A stretch of DNA of 11,254 nt from NCBI GenBank assembly GCA_964609495.1, contig CAZSTA010000116.1, positions 1 to 11,254 on the forward strand. Direction: 5' to 3'. This document shows positions 1 through 6,799 of the stretch, in pieces. Numbering within the stretch: position 1 is the stretch's first letter; each line of letters starts with the position of its first letter. A program made the position numbers and the translations under genes. Source of the DNA: CAZSTA01 sp964609495 [NCBI: uncultured bacterium]. GTDB taxonomy: Bacteria > CAZSTA01. A model generated the notes under the pieces. That model was not told the origin of the DNA and did not search any database. It worked only from the letters and a program-made list of their open reading frames with translations.

Positions 1-70
1 GAGGGTGTAATACAAAGTAAATTAGATCTTAGATCCCAGATTTTATATGCATCCTGGCTTGGAGTGTCAT

Positions 71-99
71 TTTACAATATCATAAAATTATGGTATAAT
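71..99 (+). promoter_or_regulatory. Probable sigma70-type promoter P1 upstream of rpmH
   Basis: A -35 box TTTACA (71-76) is followed after 17 bases by a perfect -10 box TATAAT (94-99). Transcription would begin near 106 and run toward rpmH. A short hairpin (TAGAG at 101-105 with CTCTA at 114-118) lies at the expected transcript start. No reading frame begins between this promoter and P2 apart from a three-codon ATG frame at 110. Assignment rests on motif match only. Confidence 0.6.
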
Positions 100-138
100 T
101 TAGAGGACGATGTCTCTATAAGATGGAGAAATAAAAGC

Positions 139-168
139 TTGACAAGTGATACTATTTAGGGATATAAT
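139..168 (+). promoter_or_regulatory. Consensus sigma70-type promoter P2 for rpmH
   Basis: Both boxes match the consensus exactly: TTGACA at 139-144 and TATAAT at 163-168, separated by 18 bases. The predicted start is near 175, giving a leader of about 70 bases before the rpmH start codon. It is the strongest promoter in the window and probably drives the rpmH-rnpA-yidD-yidC cluster, which fits the high demand for ribosomal protein L34. Confidence 0.8.
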
Positions 169-182
169 AGAGTAGGTCAACA

Positions 183-206
183 ACCCCTACCACAAGGGTA
201 TGGGGT
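183..206 (+). promoter_or_regulatory. Hairpin in the rpmH leader
   Basis: ACCCCTACC (183-191) pairs with GGTATGGGGT (197-206), giving nine base pairs with one bulged T at 201 and a five-base loop. It lies about 40 bases upstream of the rpmH start and just after the predicted P2 transcript start. It could stabilise the 5' end or play a regulatory part. There is no following T-run, so it is not a terminator. Confidence 0.4.
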
Positions 207-246
207 CTGCCGACTAATTTCTTATAAAAGGGGGTATCCACGAGAG

Positions 247-381
247 TTGAAAAGAACTTATCAACCTAAGAGAAAGAAGAGGAGCAAAACTCACGGGTTT
301 AGAGCGAGGATGAGCACTAAGGCTGGGCAGAGGATATTGAAGAGAAGGAGAGAAAAAGGTAGAAAAAAGCTTACTGTTTAA
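247..381 (+). CDS. rpmH: Large ribosomal subunit protein bL34
   Basis: Encodes a 44-residue, very basic protein that binds 23S rRNA in the large ribosomal subunit. The sequence is typical L34: it opens [12 protein letters not shown], has the central [13 protein letters not shown] stretch, then [12 protein letters not shown] at the end. Length is normal for the family (about 44-50 residues). The start is TTG at 247; no in-frame ATG lies upstream, the only internal ATG would remove half the protein, and a purine-rich ribosome site (AAAAGGGGG, 227-235) sits 11 bases upstream. It heads the cluster under promoters P1 and P2, and rnpA follows after 118 bases, the usual order in bacteria. Identification is near certain from the sequence alone. 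Confidence 0.97.
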   Translation: MKRTYQPKRKKRSKTHGFRARMSTKAGQRILKRRREKGRKKLTV

Positions 382-408
382 AATAGGAGATTTCAAGATG
401 AGCGGGAT

Positions 409-499
409 AAGGGAGGATAGATCGTTTGATTAGGGGGAAATTGCTCCCCTCGTTCGCGAGAGATCTTTTAATCCTTAAATCCTGCCTCTTCTATATATT
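409..499 (+). promoter_or_regulatory. Structured leader of rnpA with a distant Shine-Dalgarno
   Basis: The rpmH-rnpA gap holds the only purine-rich ribosome site for rnpA, AAGGGAGG at 409-416, which is 83 bases before the start codon. Between them are a G-run/C-run hairpin (433-437 with 445-449) and a perfect 4-bp stem with a TTCG loop (CTCG 449-452, CGAG 457-460); the two compete for one or two bases. AGATC (419-423) can pair with GATCT (462-466) around both, or ATAGA (417-421) with TCTAT (490-494). No T-run follows, so it is not a terminator. Its function is inferred only. Confidence 0.4.
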
Positions 500-838
500 A
501 TGGTTAAGGATGAACGACTTAGAAAAAGTTACGAGTTTAAGAGGGTATATGATCGGAGGAAATCTTATGTGAATCAACTTTTAGTCCTTAATTTTCTTCC
601 CAATGATTTGGGGAGAAGGAGAGTAGGTTTCGCGGTAGGTAGGAAATTAGGTAAAGCTGTTCTCAGAAATAGAATTAGGCGATTGATGAGAGAGAGCTAT
701 AGACGGGAGAGGGAGAGGGTAAATGAGGGGATGGATATAATTTTTACCGCTCGAGCTAAAGCGATAGGAGCGAGCTATTTCGATATTCACAAAGCTATGG
801 AAGAGCTGTTGAGCAGAGCTAAGCTATTTAAGGAGTAG
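500..838 (+). CDS. rnpA: Ribonuclease P protein component
   Basis: Protein subunit (112 residues) of RNase P, which helps the catalytic RNA bind pre-tRNA and remove its 5' leader. The start MVKDERLRKSYEFKRVY matches the family N-terminus, where aromatic residues line the leader-binding cleft. The signature RNR motif is present as R56-N57-R58 within KLGKAVLRNRIRRLMRESYR (49-68). Length is normal. The gene follows rpmH and precedes yidD, as in most bacteria. The ATG at 500 is chosen because it gives the family N-terminus; no Shine-Dalgarno lies next to it and the closest good one is 83 bases upstream behind predicted RNA structure. Function is secure from sequence and context. Confidence 0.96.
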   Translation: MVKDERLRKSYEFKRVYDRRKSYVNQLLVLNFLPNDLGRRRVGFAVGRKLGKAVLRNRIRRLMRESYRRERERVNEGMDIIFTARAKAIGASYFDIHKAMEELLSRAKLFKE

Positions 839-861
839 GAGAATTTGCTTAATTCTGTTAT

Positions 862-924
862 AAGGAGGAAATTTCCCCTTAGTTTATCGACGTTGTTTGG
901 GGGATCTTAATTCGGGCAATTGAG
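862..924 (+). promoter_or_regulatory. yidD ribosome site separated from its start by a hairpin
   Basis: A consensus Shine-Dalgarno, AAGGAGG, lies at 862-868, 56 bases before the yidD ATG, and there is no good match close to the start. Between them TCCCC (874-878) can pair with GGGGA (900-904), extended by AATT (870-873) with AATT (909-912) across a four-base bulge. Folding would leave about 12 bases between the hairpin and ATG. The pairing is read by eye and not energy-calculated. Confidence 0.4.
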
Positions 925-1206
925 ATGGAAAGGGATTATTCTATAAGACGCCTCTTTTTTCTGATTAATTACTTCATAAAAGCTATAGTTTTAGGTCTAA
1001 TAATCTTCTATAAGAGATTTATCTCTCCTATATTGCCGAATGTCTGTAAATATCAACCCACTTGTTCCCAATACGCTTTAGAATCTATTGAGAGGTTTGG
1101 AATCTTAAAAGGATGCTGGATGGCAGTTTGGCGAATTCTCCGCTGTAATCCCTTTAGCAAAGGAGGATACGACCCAGTTCCTGAGATTGAGGGGAAGGTA
1201 AAGTGA
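925..1206 (+). CDS. yidD: Membrane protein insertion efficiency factor YidD
   Basis: A small (93-residue) amphipathic, membrane-associated protein that assists YidC-dependent insertion at the inner membrane. Family hallmarks are clear: [10 protein letters not shown] (29-38), the cysteine motif [11 protein letters not shown] (41-51), and [14 protein letters not shown] (73-86). The N-terminus, about 28 residues before YKRFISP, is more hydrophobic and somewhat longer than in many homologues. The family usually ends soon after the DPVP motif, as here. The ATG at 925 is the only standard start in frame after the stop codon at 880. It sits between rnpA and yidC, the conserved position. Identification is firm; the exact mode of action in this organism is inferred from the family. 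Confidence 0.94.
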   Translation: MERDYSIRRLFFLINYFIKAIVLGLIIFYKRFISPILPNVCKYQPTCSQYALESIERFGILKGCWMAVWRILRCNPFSKGGYDPVPEIEGKVK

Positions 1207-1275
1207 TGTAAATATTGGACTCGGGTGAATATAGAGAGAATTTGACGAATGCTATATAAGAGGAGGAAGTGGTAA

Positions 1276-2937
1276 GTGTTAAAAACAGCCGTGATTATGC
1301 TCAGCGTTCTCCTGATTTTGTCCCTGTGGGGAGGAGAAGCAAGCGTAGCCCAGGAGGATTGGGTGTCATACGAGGAAATGGACGCGGATTCGGATGGAAT
1401 CCAGGATATAGTAGTTAGCACCAGTCAACTTAAGCTCGTCTTTACTACTGAAGGAGCAAGAATCAAACAATTGTATCTGAATAAATTACGCTCCGATTTG
1501 ATATCTAAACCTCCTTTAGAGAAGGGTGAAACGGTGGACTCGACTAAGCCCCAAGATAAATACTGGAATAGCTATCCTCTTGGAATTTGGTTGGGAGATG
1601 GGAAATGGCCAGGGGAGTTGTATAAAGCCATTTTCGATTATAAGATCGAGCGTCCCGCACCTAAGCAATTTAGGATAGTATTCTCCTATCTCATCGGTGA
1701 AAAGCAAGAAGCTCGGGAGGATATAGAGGTTAAAAGGATAGGGGAAGAGCATGAGGCTTTCGAAAACCCTATTCAAACGGATGATGAAGCCTATGAAGGC
1801 TTAAAGGTGAGCAAATCCTTTACCATTAACAAGGGGAGCTATATAATGGATCTAGAAGTGAAAATCACTAATACTACAGCTGAGGAGATAGTTTTGAGCG
1901 GTGGAGGAGATACTCCCTTTGGATATCGTCTTGAGTGGGGACCGGGAGTAGGATCGAAGCCCCAATCAATTCAACCTGAGGTTATGATAGGAGACAGTAG
2001 AATAACTAAGGATGATCTTAATATCCCAGGATATAATTCGGGAGATGTTCGCTGGAGCTCCCTTTCGGGCTCCGGTAAAATAGCCGCCTTTATCCCTCAG
2101 AACTTCCAGGTTCTATCTTTCGTGGAGAGGGATATCGCCAACTGGGGATGGAGAATGGGATTGGCTACTCTCCCCTTTACCTTACCTGCGAGAGGATCTG
2201 TAACTCATCATTATCGGATTTACGGCGGTCCTAAGGAACTTGTCAGATTGGTGAGTGAGGGATTAGAAAGCTTGAATCTTATGCAGCCTAATTTCTGGGG
2301 AACACTGACAATTTATCTGCTCAGAGCCTTGGAGTTCATATATAGTATCACCAAAAACTATGGGTGGTCTATAATAATCTTAACTTTGCTCTTTAGGCTA
2401 TTGATGTGGCCTCTAATGAAACAACAATCTACATCTATGGCTGCTCAGAAGGAGCTTCAGCCGAAGATAGAGGAATTGAAAAAGAAATATGGGAAGAATC
2501 AGCAGAAGTTGAATAAAGAGATGATGGCGCTATACAAGAAGCAAGGGATCAACCCTATGGGAGGATGCCTGCCCCTCCTTATTCAGATGCCGATCTTCTT
2601 TATGATGTTCAGGTTATTCTCCTCCTATAAATTCGATGATGGAGGGTTTTTGTGGATTAAGGATCTTTCAGCCCCCGATCCTTACTACATCTTAGTGGTT
2701 CTGGTGGGAGTCAGTATGATCTGGCAACAACTATCTATGAGCGGTGCTGACTCCGCTCAGTCCAAGCAGATGTTGTTTATGCCCCTTATCTTTATCTTCA
2801 TCATGATATCTATGCCTGCTGGTGTCGTTCTCTACTGGTTTATCTCCACTTTGGTATCAATATTACAGCAATATCTGACACAACCTCGGATGGCAGTGGC
2901 GATGAAAGGAGATGAAAAGAGTGGAAAAAAGCATTGA
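1276..2937 (+). CDS. yidC: Membrane protein insertase YidC (long, diderm type)
   Basis: Inner-membrane insertase of 553 residues that places proteins in the bilayer alone or with the Sec translocon. The GTG start at 1276 is supported by AGGAGG at 1261-1266, nine bases upstream. Residues 1-25 form an N-terminal hydrophobic segment. About 35-330 are the beta-rich periplasmic domain found in Gram-negative YidC, so the cell has an outer membrane. The conserved core begins near 350: the membrane segment with the hydrophilic-groove arginine (R374 in LTLLFRLLMWPL), the cytoplasmic charged coil (about 385-415), the INPMGGCLPLLIQMP stretch (425-439), and further membrane segments up to about 535, followed by a short basic tail. 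It overlaps the start of jag, suggesting translational coupling. No key residue appears to be missing. Confidence 0.96.
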   Translation: MLKTAVIMLSVLLILSLWGGEASVAQEDWVSYEEMDADSDGIQDIVVSTSQLKLVFTTEGARIKQLYLNKLRSDLISKPPLEKGETVDSTKPQDKYWNSYPLGIWLGDGKWPGELYKAIFDYKIERPAPKQFRIVFSYLIGEKQEAREDIEVKRIGEEHEAFENPIQTDDEAYEGLKVSKSFTINKGSYIMDLEVKITNTTAEEIVLSGGGDTPFGYRLEWGPGVGSKPQSIQPEVMIGDSRITKDDLNIPGYNSGDVRWSSLSGSGKIAAFIPQNFQVLSFVERDIANWGWRMGLATLPFTLPARGSVTHHYRIYGGPKELVRLVSEGLESLNLMQPNFWGTLTIYLLRALEFIYSITKNYGWSIIILTLLFRLLMWPLMKQQSTSMAAQKELQPKIEELKKKYGKNQQKLNKEMMALYKKQGINPMGGCLPLLIQMPIFFMMFRLFSSYKFDDGGFLWIKDLSAPDPYYILVVLVGVSMIWQQLSMSGADSAQSKQMLFMPLIFIFIMISMPAGVVLYWFISTLVSILQQYLTQPRMAVAMKGDEKSGKKH

Positions 2938-3553
2938 GGAAACTGGAAAGGCTCCTGAGGATGCTATAGAAGCAGCCTTGCAGAAGTTAGGAGTCTCTAA
3001 GGATGAAGTGAATGTAGAGGTTTTAGAAAATGGTAGCCGAGGTTTATTCGGCATATTAGGGGCTAAGAAAGCTAGAGTGAGGGTAGAAGTGAAGGAAAGC
3101 AAGGGTAAAAAAGCTAGAGATTTCGCGGAGAAATTACTACAGCTTATGCGAGCTGAGGCAAAGGTAGAGGTTATAGAGGAAGAGGACTATATCTCGGTGG
3201 AGATCTTAGGCAATAATCTGGGCTTTCTTATAGGTTATCAAGGGAAGACTATAGATGCTCTCCAATATTTAACCTATTTAGCAGCTAACCAGAACAGCGA
3301 TTATAGGTTGAAGGTTACTTTGGATGTAGGAGGATATAAGAAGCGTCATGAACAATCTTTACAGGAGTTAGCCTTGAGGCTTGCTGATAAAGTCAAGGAA
3401 ACAGGAAGAGAGAGCGTTATGCGATCGATGAATTCAGCAGAGAGAAGGATAATCCATATAACTCTTCAAGATGACCCTAAGGTTATAACTCGCAGTTATG
3501 GAGAAGAGCCCAGAAGACATGTAGTGATTTCACCAGTTGAAATTAAGGGGTAG
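2921..3553 (+). CDS. jag: RNA-binding protein Jag/KhpB (EloR)
   Basis: A cytoplasmic RNA-binding protein (210 residues from the start chosen) of the Jag/KhpB/EloR family, which in Firmicutes works with KhpA in controlling cell elongation. Domains in order: Jag-N (about 1-50, opening MEKSIEETGK), a KH domain with its GxxG loop as G105-Y-Q-G108, and a C-terminal R3H domain with the RxxxH motif R175-H179. An ATG at 2912 is also in frame, but the Shine-Dalgarno AAAGGAG (2905-2911) touches it, while it is nine bases from the GTG at 2921, and starting there matches the usual family N-terminus. It overlaps yidC by 17 bases, so the two are probably translationally coupled. The charged linker between Jag-N and KH is short. 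Confidence 0.92.
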   Translation: MEKSIEETGKAPEDAIEAALQKLGVSKDEVNVEVLENGSRGLFGILGAKKARVRVEVKESKGKKARDFAEKLLQLMRAEAKVEVIEEEDYISVEILGNNLGFLIGYQGKTIDALQYLTYLAANQNSDYRLKVTLDVGGYKKRHEQSLQELALRLADKVKETGRESVMRSMNSAERRIIHITLQDDPKVITRSYGEEPRRHVVISPVEIKG

Positions 3554-3557
3554 TTTT

Positions 3558-3603
3558 AAGGAGGTGGGGAATAGAGCTAGTTTTTCTATTCTCCCTCTAT
3601 AAT
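3558..3603 (+). promoter_or_regulatory. mnmE ribosome site bridged by a hairpin
   Basis: AAGGAGGT at 3558-3565 is a near-perfect anti-16S match but lies 38 bases before the mnmE ATG. Immediately after it GGGGAATAGA (3566-3575) pairs with TCTATTCTCC (3585-3594), ten pairs including one G-T wobble, loop of nine. Removing the hairpin leaves nine bases to the ATG, the optimal spacing. The same segment ends in TATAAT (3598-3603), a possible -10 box for a leaderless transcript instead. Confidence 0.5.
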
Positions 3604-4995
3604 ATGACTATGGATCTTAGTGATACTATAGCTGCTATTTCTACTCCCTTAGGGGAAAGCGGAATTGGGATCGTTCGTTTAAGTGGTTCAGATTCTCTAT
3701 CCATAGCAGGTAGGTTATTCTTCTCATCCACCGGTAAGAGTATAGATGGGATCGATACTCATACCATCAACTATGGCTATATCAAAGACCCCGAATCTGG
3801 CGAGGTGGTAGATGAGGTTCTATTAACTGTAATGCGTGCTCCACGAACCTATACCAGAGAAGATATTGTGGAGATAAATTGTCATGGAGGATTTTTTCCT
3901 TTAAGGCAAGTCTTAGAGTTAGTGTTGGAGGGGGGAGCGCGCTTAGCCGAGCCAGGGGAGTTTACTCAGAGAGCTTTTCTGAATGGTCGCATAGATCTAG
4001 CGCAAGCAGAAGCGGTGATAGATCTAATCAAGGCTAAAGCCGAAGTTAGTATGAAAGTAGCGATGGAGCAGCTAAAGGGGAAATTATCCGCTGAGATCTC
4101 CGAGCTAAGACGTGAACTTCTTTCCCTGTTAGCTCACTTAGAAGCTTTGTTAGATTTCCCTGAAGATGAGATAGAGGAGTTGGATGAGGAGGAGCTTATA
4201 GGCAAAGGCGAAGATATCTCGAATCGTCTAGGGGAGTTGATCGCCTCTTTTGAGGAGGGGCGTATAGTCAGGGAAGGACTCAAGGTAGCTATAGTAGGAA
4301 AACCTAATGTGGGGAAATCGAGCCTTCTTAATGCTCTATTGGAGGAGGAGAGAGCGATAGTTACTCCTTTTCCAGGAACGACTCGCGATACTATAGAGGA
4401 GTACTTAAATATCCGAGGACTCCCCCTTAAAATTCTAGATACAGCCGGATTGAGAAGCACCGAGGAGCTTGTAGAGAGTTTAGGAGTTGAGAGGGCTTTA
4501 TCCTCCCTGGAGAAAGCTGATCTAGTGTTATTAGTGCTTGATGGTTCTGAGGATTGGGGAGAGGAAGATGAGAGGATATTAAAGATGATAGGGGATAAAA
4601 GGGCTATCATAGTGCTTAATAAGATCGATCTCCCTCTCCGTTTAAACGAGGGTGAACTCAAAAGATATGTAGATGGTCGTCCTTTGGTCAGAATATCGGC
4701 TAAGTATCTTCAAGGATTAGCTGATCTTGGGGATTCGATCCTTGAGACGGTGATGGAGGGAAGGGTTGTAGCGAAGGATACTATCCTTATCAGCAATGTT
4801 CGGCACAAATCGGCTTTGGAGAGGGCAGAGAAATCTCTTAAAGATTCGCTTTCTGCTTTTAGAAGAGGATTTTCTCCCGATTTAGTAGCTATAGATCTTA
4901 GAGAGGCCGTTGAAGCTTTGGGAGAGATGACTGGAGAGAACACGACTGAGGAAATGCTTGATATGATCTTCAGCCAGTTCTGTATAGGAAAGTGA
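3604..4995 (+). CDS. mnmE: tRNA modification GTPase MnmE
   Basis: A 463-residue GTPase that, with MnmG, adds the (carboxymethyl)aminomethyl group to U34 at the wobble position of certain tRNAs, using a folate-derived one-carbon unit. Features in order: N-terminal folate-binding domain (DTIAAISTPLGESGIGIVRL near the start, then FTQRAFLNGRIDLAQAEAV), helical domain, and an inserted G domain. G motifs are all present: P-loop GKPNVGKSS (232-240), GTTRDT, DTAG, NKID, and SAK. The C-terminus is the canonical FCIGK with the conserved Cys at 460. Length is normal. The ATG at 3604 or the one two codons later may start the protein. It looks fully functional, which contrasts with the stripped-down MnmG homologue next to it. 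Confidence 0.96.
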   Translation: MTMDLSDTIAAISTPLGESGIGIVRLSGSDSLSIAGRLFFSSTGKSIDGIDTHTINYGYIKDPESGEVVDEVLLTVMRAPRTYTREDIVEINCHGGFFPLRQVLELVLEGGARLAEPGEFTQRAFLNGRIDLAQAEAVIDLIKAKAEVSMKVAMEQLKGKLSAEISELRRELLSLLAHLEALLDFPEDEIEELDEEELIGKGEDISNRLGELIASFEEGRIVREGLKVAIVGKPNVGKSSLLNALLEEERAIVTPFPGTTRDTIEEYLNIRGLPLKILDTAGLRSTEELVESLGVERALSSLEKADLVLLVLDGSEDWGEEDERILKMIGDKRAIIVLNKIDLPLRLNEGELKRYVDGRPLVRISAKYLQGLADLGDSILETVMEGRVVAKDTILISNVRHKSALERAEKSLKDSLSAFRRGFSPDLVAIDLREAVEALGEMTGENTTEEMLDMIFSQFCIGK

Positions 4996-5022
4996 GCTTC
5001 AGGAGCGCTATAATCTATCTAA

Positions 5023-6069
5023 ATGGTGGATAGGGTTTATGAGAAGAGCTATGAGGTTATAGTAGTTGGAGCGGGTCATGCTGGTTCCGAGGCGGCCTTA
5101 GCCGCGGTGCGTTTTGGGTGTAGCACTCTGCTCTTTACTATCAATATGGATACTATTTCCCACTTGCCTGGGAGTCCTGCTTTCGTTGATTATCCCCTCT
5201 TAGATAGGATTGAGGAGCTAGGGGGGGAAATGCCCCATAATGTCAGGAGAAATTGTATCCATTTGGATAGGGAGTTGGGATATTTTAAATCTATAGTTGA
5301 CAAAAGAAAGTATAACCTAAATATGAAATATTTGCTGGAGAAGAGGGAGGGTTTAGATATAAAGCAGGATATCGTAACCTCTCTCTTAGCAGAAGATGGT
5401 AAAATTCGGGGAATTAAGACTATAATTGGTATAGAATATAGGGCGAAGGCGGTAATACTAGCAACAGGGACATTTCTACGAGGAGTTCTACATCTGGGAG
5501 AATCTCTTCAATCAGGAGGGAGAGATAGCGAGTTCTCCGCCGACGAGTTATCTCGTGATCTCCGAGAGTTAAGACTAAGATTAAGACGAGGGAGAAGGTC
5601 CTCCCCGTCGGTTGTAGATATCTCTTCTATAGATAGATCGGTTTTAAAAGAGATCCCCAGCTTGCCTTTGGGGAAGGGAGGTTTTCTCCCCTGTTGGTTA
5701 CTCGAGGGGGAGAGAGAGATAATTTTAGAGCCTGAGAGTTATCCTGCGAAAGAATTTTACCTCGGAAAGCTAAGCGATGAATTACATCTTGACGGTGAGG
5801 AGGGCCTACGGAGGTTACCAGGATTTACTGAAGTAAAGTTTGTTAAAAGTGGCTATGAGGTTGAATATGATCAGCTAGAGGCTGGACAGTTGAAAAACAC
5901 CTTGGAATTTAAGAGTATAGGTGGTTTATTCGCGGCTGGAGAGTTCATTGGTAGAACTACCTACGAGAGTGCCGCCCTTCAAGGTTTAATAGCTGGTGCT
6001 AATGCAGCCTGGGGAGCTAAGGGAGGAAAGCCCATATACTCCGAAGAACTGCTCCCTAAAGGATTTTGA
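5023..6069 (+). CDS. Short, degenerate MnmG (GidA)-like FAD protein
   Basis: A 348-residue homologue of MnmG, the FAD enzyme that partners MnmE; normal length is about 620. Retained: the Rossmann dinucleotide motif G16-A-G-H-A-G21, ATGTFLRG (147-154), LEPES near 235-239, and the closing FAD segment about 305-330 (GGLFAAGEF, ALQGLIAG). Lost: the catalytic Cys of the SCNPA motif is Gly50 (PGSPA), the following glycine-rich loop is shortened and changed, GRLKTGTPPR is replaced by RRGRRSSPSV at 188-197 with no length change, roughly 50 residues containing the second catalytic Cys are deleted after P223-C224, and the whole C-terminal part that binds tRNA and MnmE is absent. The frame is open with no stop or shift. 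It is thus either a re-purposed flavoprotein or a non-catalytic relative, not a standard MnmG. An AGGAG lies 17 bases upstream. Confidence 0.8.
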   Translation: MVDRVYEKSYEVIVVGAGHAGSEAALAAVRFGCSTLLFTINMDTISHLPGSPAFVDYPLLDRIEELGGEMPHNVRRNCIHLDRELGYFKSIVDKRKYNLNMKYLLEKREGLDIKQDIVTSLLAEDGKIRGIKTIIGIEYRAKAVILATGTFLRGVLHLGESLQSGGRDSEFSADELSRDLRELRLRLRRGRRSSPSVVDISSIDRSVLKEIPSLPLGKGGFLPCWLLEGEREIILEPESYPAKEFYLGKLSDELHLDGEEGLRRLPGFTEVKFVKSGYEVEYDQLEAGQLKNTLEFKSIGGLFAAGEFIGRTTYESAALQGLIAGANAAWGAKGGKPIYSEELLPKGF

Positions 6070-6118
6070 ATTCGATTATCGAGGAGGGATGATTGCTCCT
6101 TCTATAGAGGTTAGTGAG

Positions 6119-6781
6119 ATGATTAGGCGGATTATTATTACAATTCTGTTTTTATCCTCGCTTTTAGCAGGGGGATGTATCTGGTTGGGGAGGGAGGTTG
6201 TAGAGCCGCCTTCCTTCAATGTCAGCAGATTAGGACGAGTAGCTGTTTTGCCCTTTAAGAACAATACTGTGGTATATAATGCGGGGAATTTAGTAGCGGG
6301 TCGGATAAGGAGATTGCTCATTGAGAACGCGGACCAGTTCGAAGTAGCCAATATAAACTATACTGCTTTAGCGCTTGATGAGGGCTCTTTAGCTATGGTA
6401 GATGAACTTGATTCCCATTGGGCCCAAGAGATGGGAGAAAAGTTGAATGTCGATTCTCTCATCGCAGGAACGGTTGCTTCCTGTTCTGTGAGCGAGATTA
6501 AGATCGAGGAGTGGTATAATTCCAATAGGGAGAGGGAGAAAATTCTCCACGCTGAGAAGAGGGCTTGGATATCGGTTAGATTACGGGCTATAGACGCAGA
6601 AACTGGAGGTATTATCTGGGGAGGGAAGGAACGTTTCAGCCTTTACGCCTCAGATATATACTCTGAAGATGAGGGATATGATCTTCCCTCCGATCAAAGT
6701 ATGATTAGATCTTTAATTCGAGAAGTGGCCAAGAGATGCGCCCAAAATTTTTATCGTTATAGAAAGATAGTCCTGTTTTGA
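6119..6781 (+). CDS. Small lipoprotein of the CsgG/LpoB/GNA1162-like type
   Basis: A 220-residue predicted outer-membrane-facing lipoprotein. The ATG at 6119 gives a classical signal peptide, MIRRIIITILFLSSLLAGGC, with the lipid-modified Cys at 20 and no Asp after it, so outer-membrane sorting is likely. An AGAGG at 6106-6110 sits eight bases upstream; an in-frame ATG at 6089 touches its purine run and would place a non-hydrophobic leader ahead of the signal. The mature part starts with RVAVLPFKNNT (40-50), and MGEKLNVDSLIAGTV follows in the middle, both patterns shared by the CsgG-like/LpoB/FlgO group of proteins that act as secretion or peptidoglycan-synthase cofactors. Which role applies here is not known. 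It begins 49 bases after mnmG stop and 47 bases before the kinase gene, so it may be co-transcribed with both. Confidence 0.7.
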   Translation: MIRRIIITILFLSSLLAGGCIWLGREVVEPPSFNVSRLGRVAVLPFKNNTVVYNAGNLVAGRIRRLLIENADQFEVANINYTALALDEGSLAMVDELDSHWAQEMGEKLNVDSLIAGTVASCSVSEIKIEEWYNSNREREKILHAEKRAWISVRLRAIDAETGGIIWGGKERFSLYASDIYSEDEGYDLPSDQSMIRSLIREVAKRCAQNFYRYRKIVLF

Positions 6782-6799
6782 TTATAAATAGGGGGTAGA

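Noticed and set aside
110-121. Three-codon ATG frame between the two promoters
   Set aside because: No ribosome site; a frame this short appears often by chance.
214-396. A 60-codon open frame on the minus strand over rpmH
   Set aside because: It mirrors the well-supported rpmH gene and has no recognisable family pattern; its Pro/Ser-rich sequence is what antisense of Arg/Lys codons gives.
4134-4661. A 175-codon minus-strand open frame inside mnmE
   Set aside because: Ser-rich antisense of the G domain region, which is certain on the plus strand; no ribosome site or family pattern.
5996-6118. N-terminal extension of the lipoprotein frame into the mnmG-like gene
   Set aside because: It would put 41 polar residues before an obvious signal peptide; the ATG at 6119 has its own ribosome site at correct spacing.
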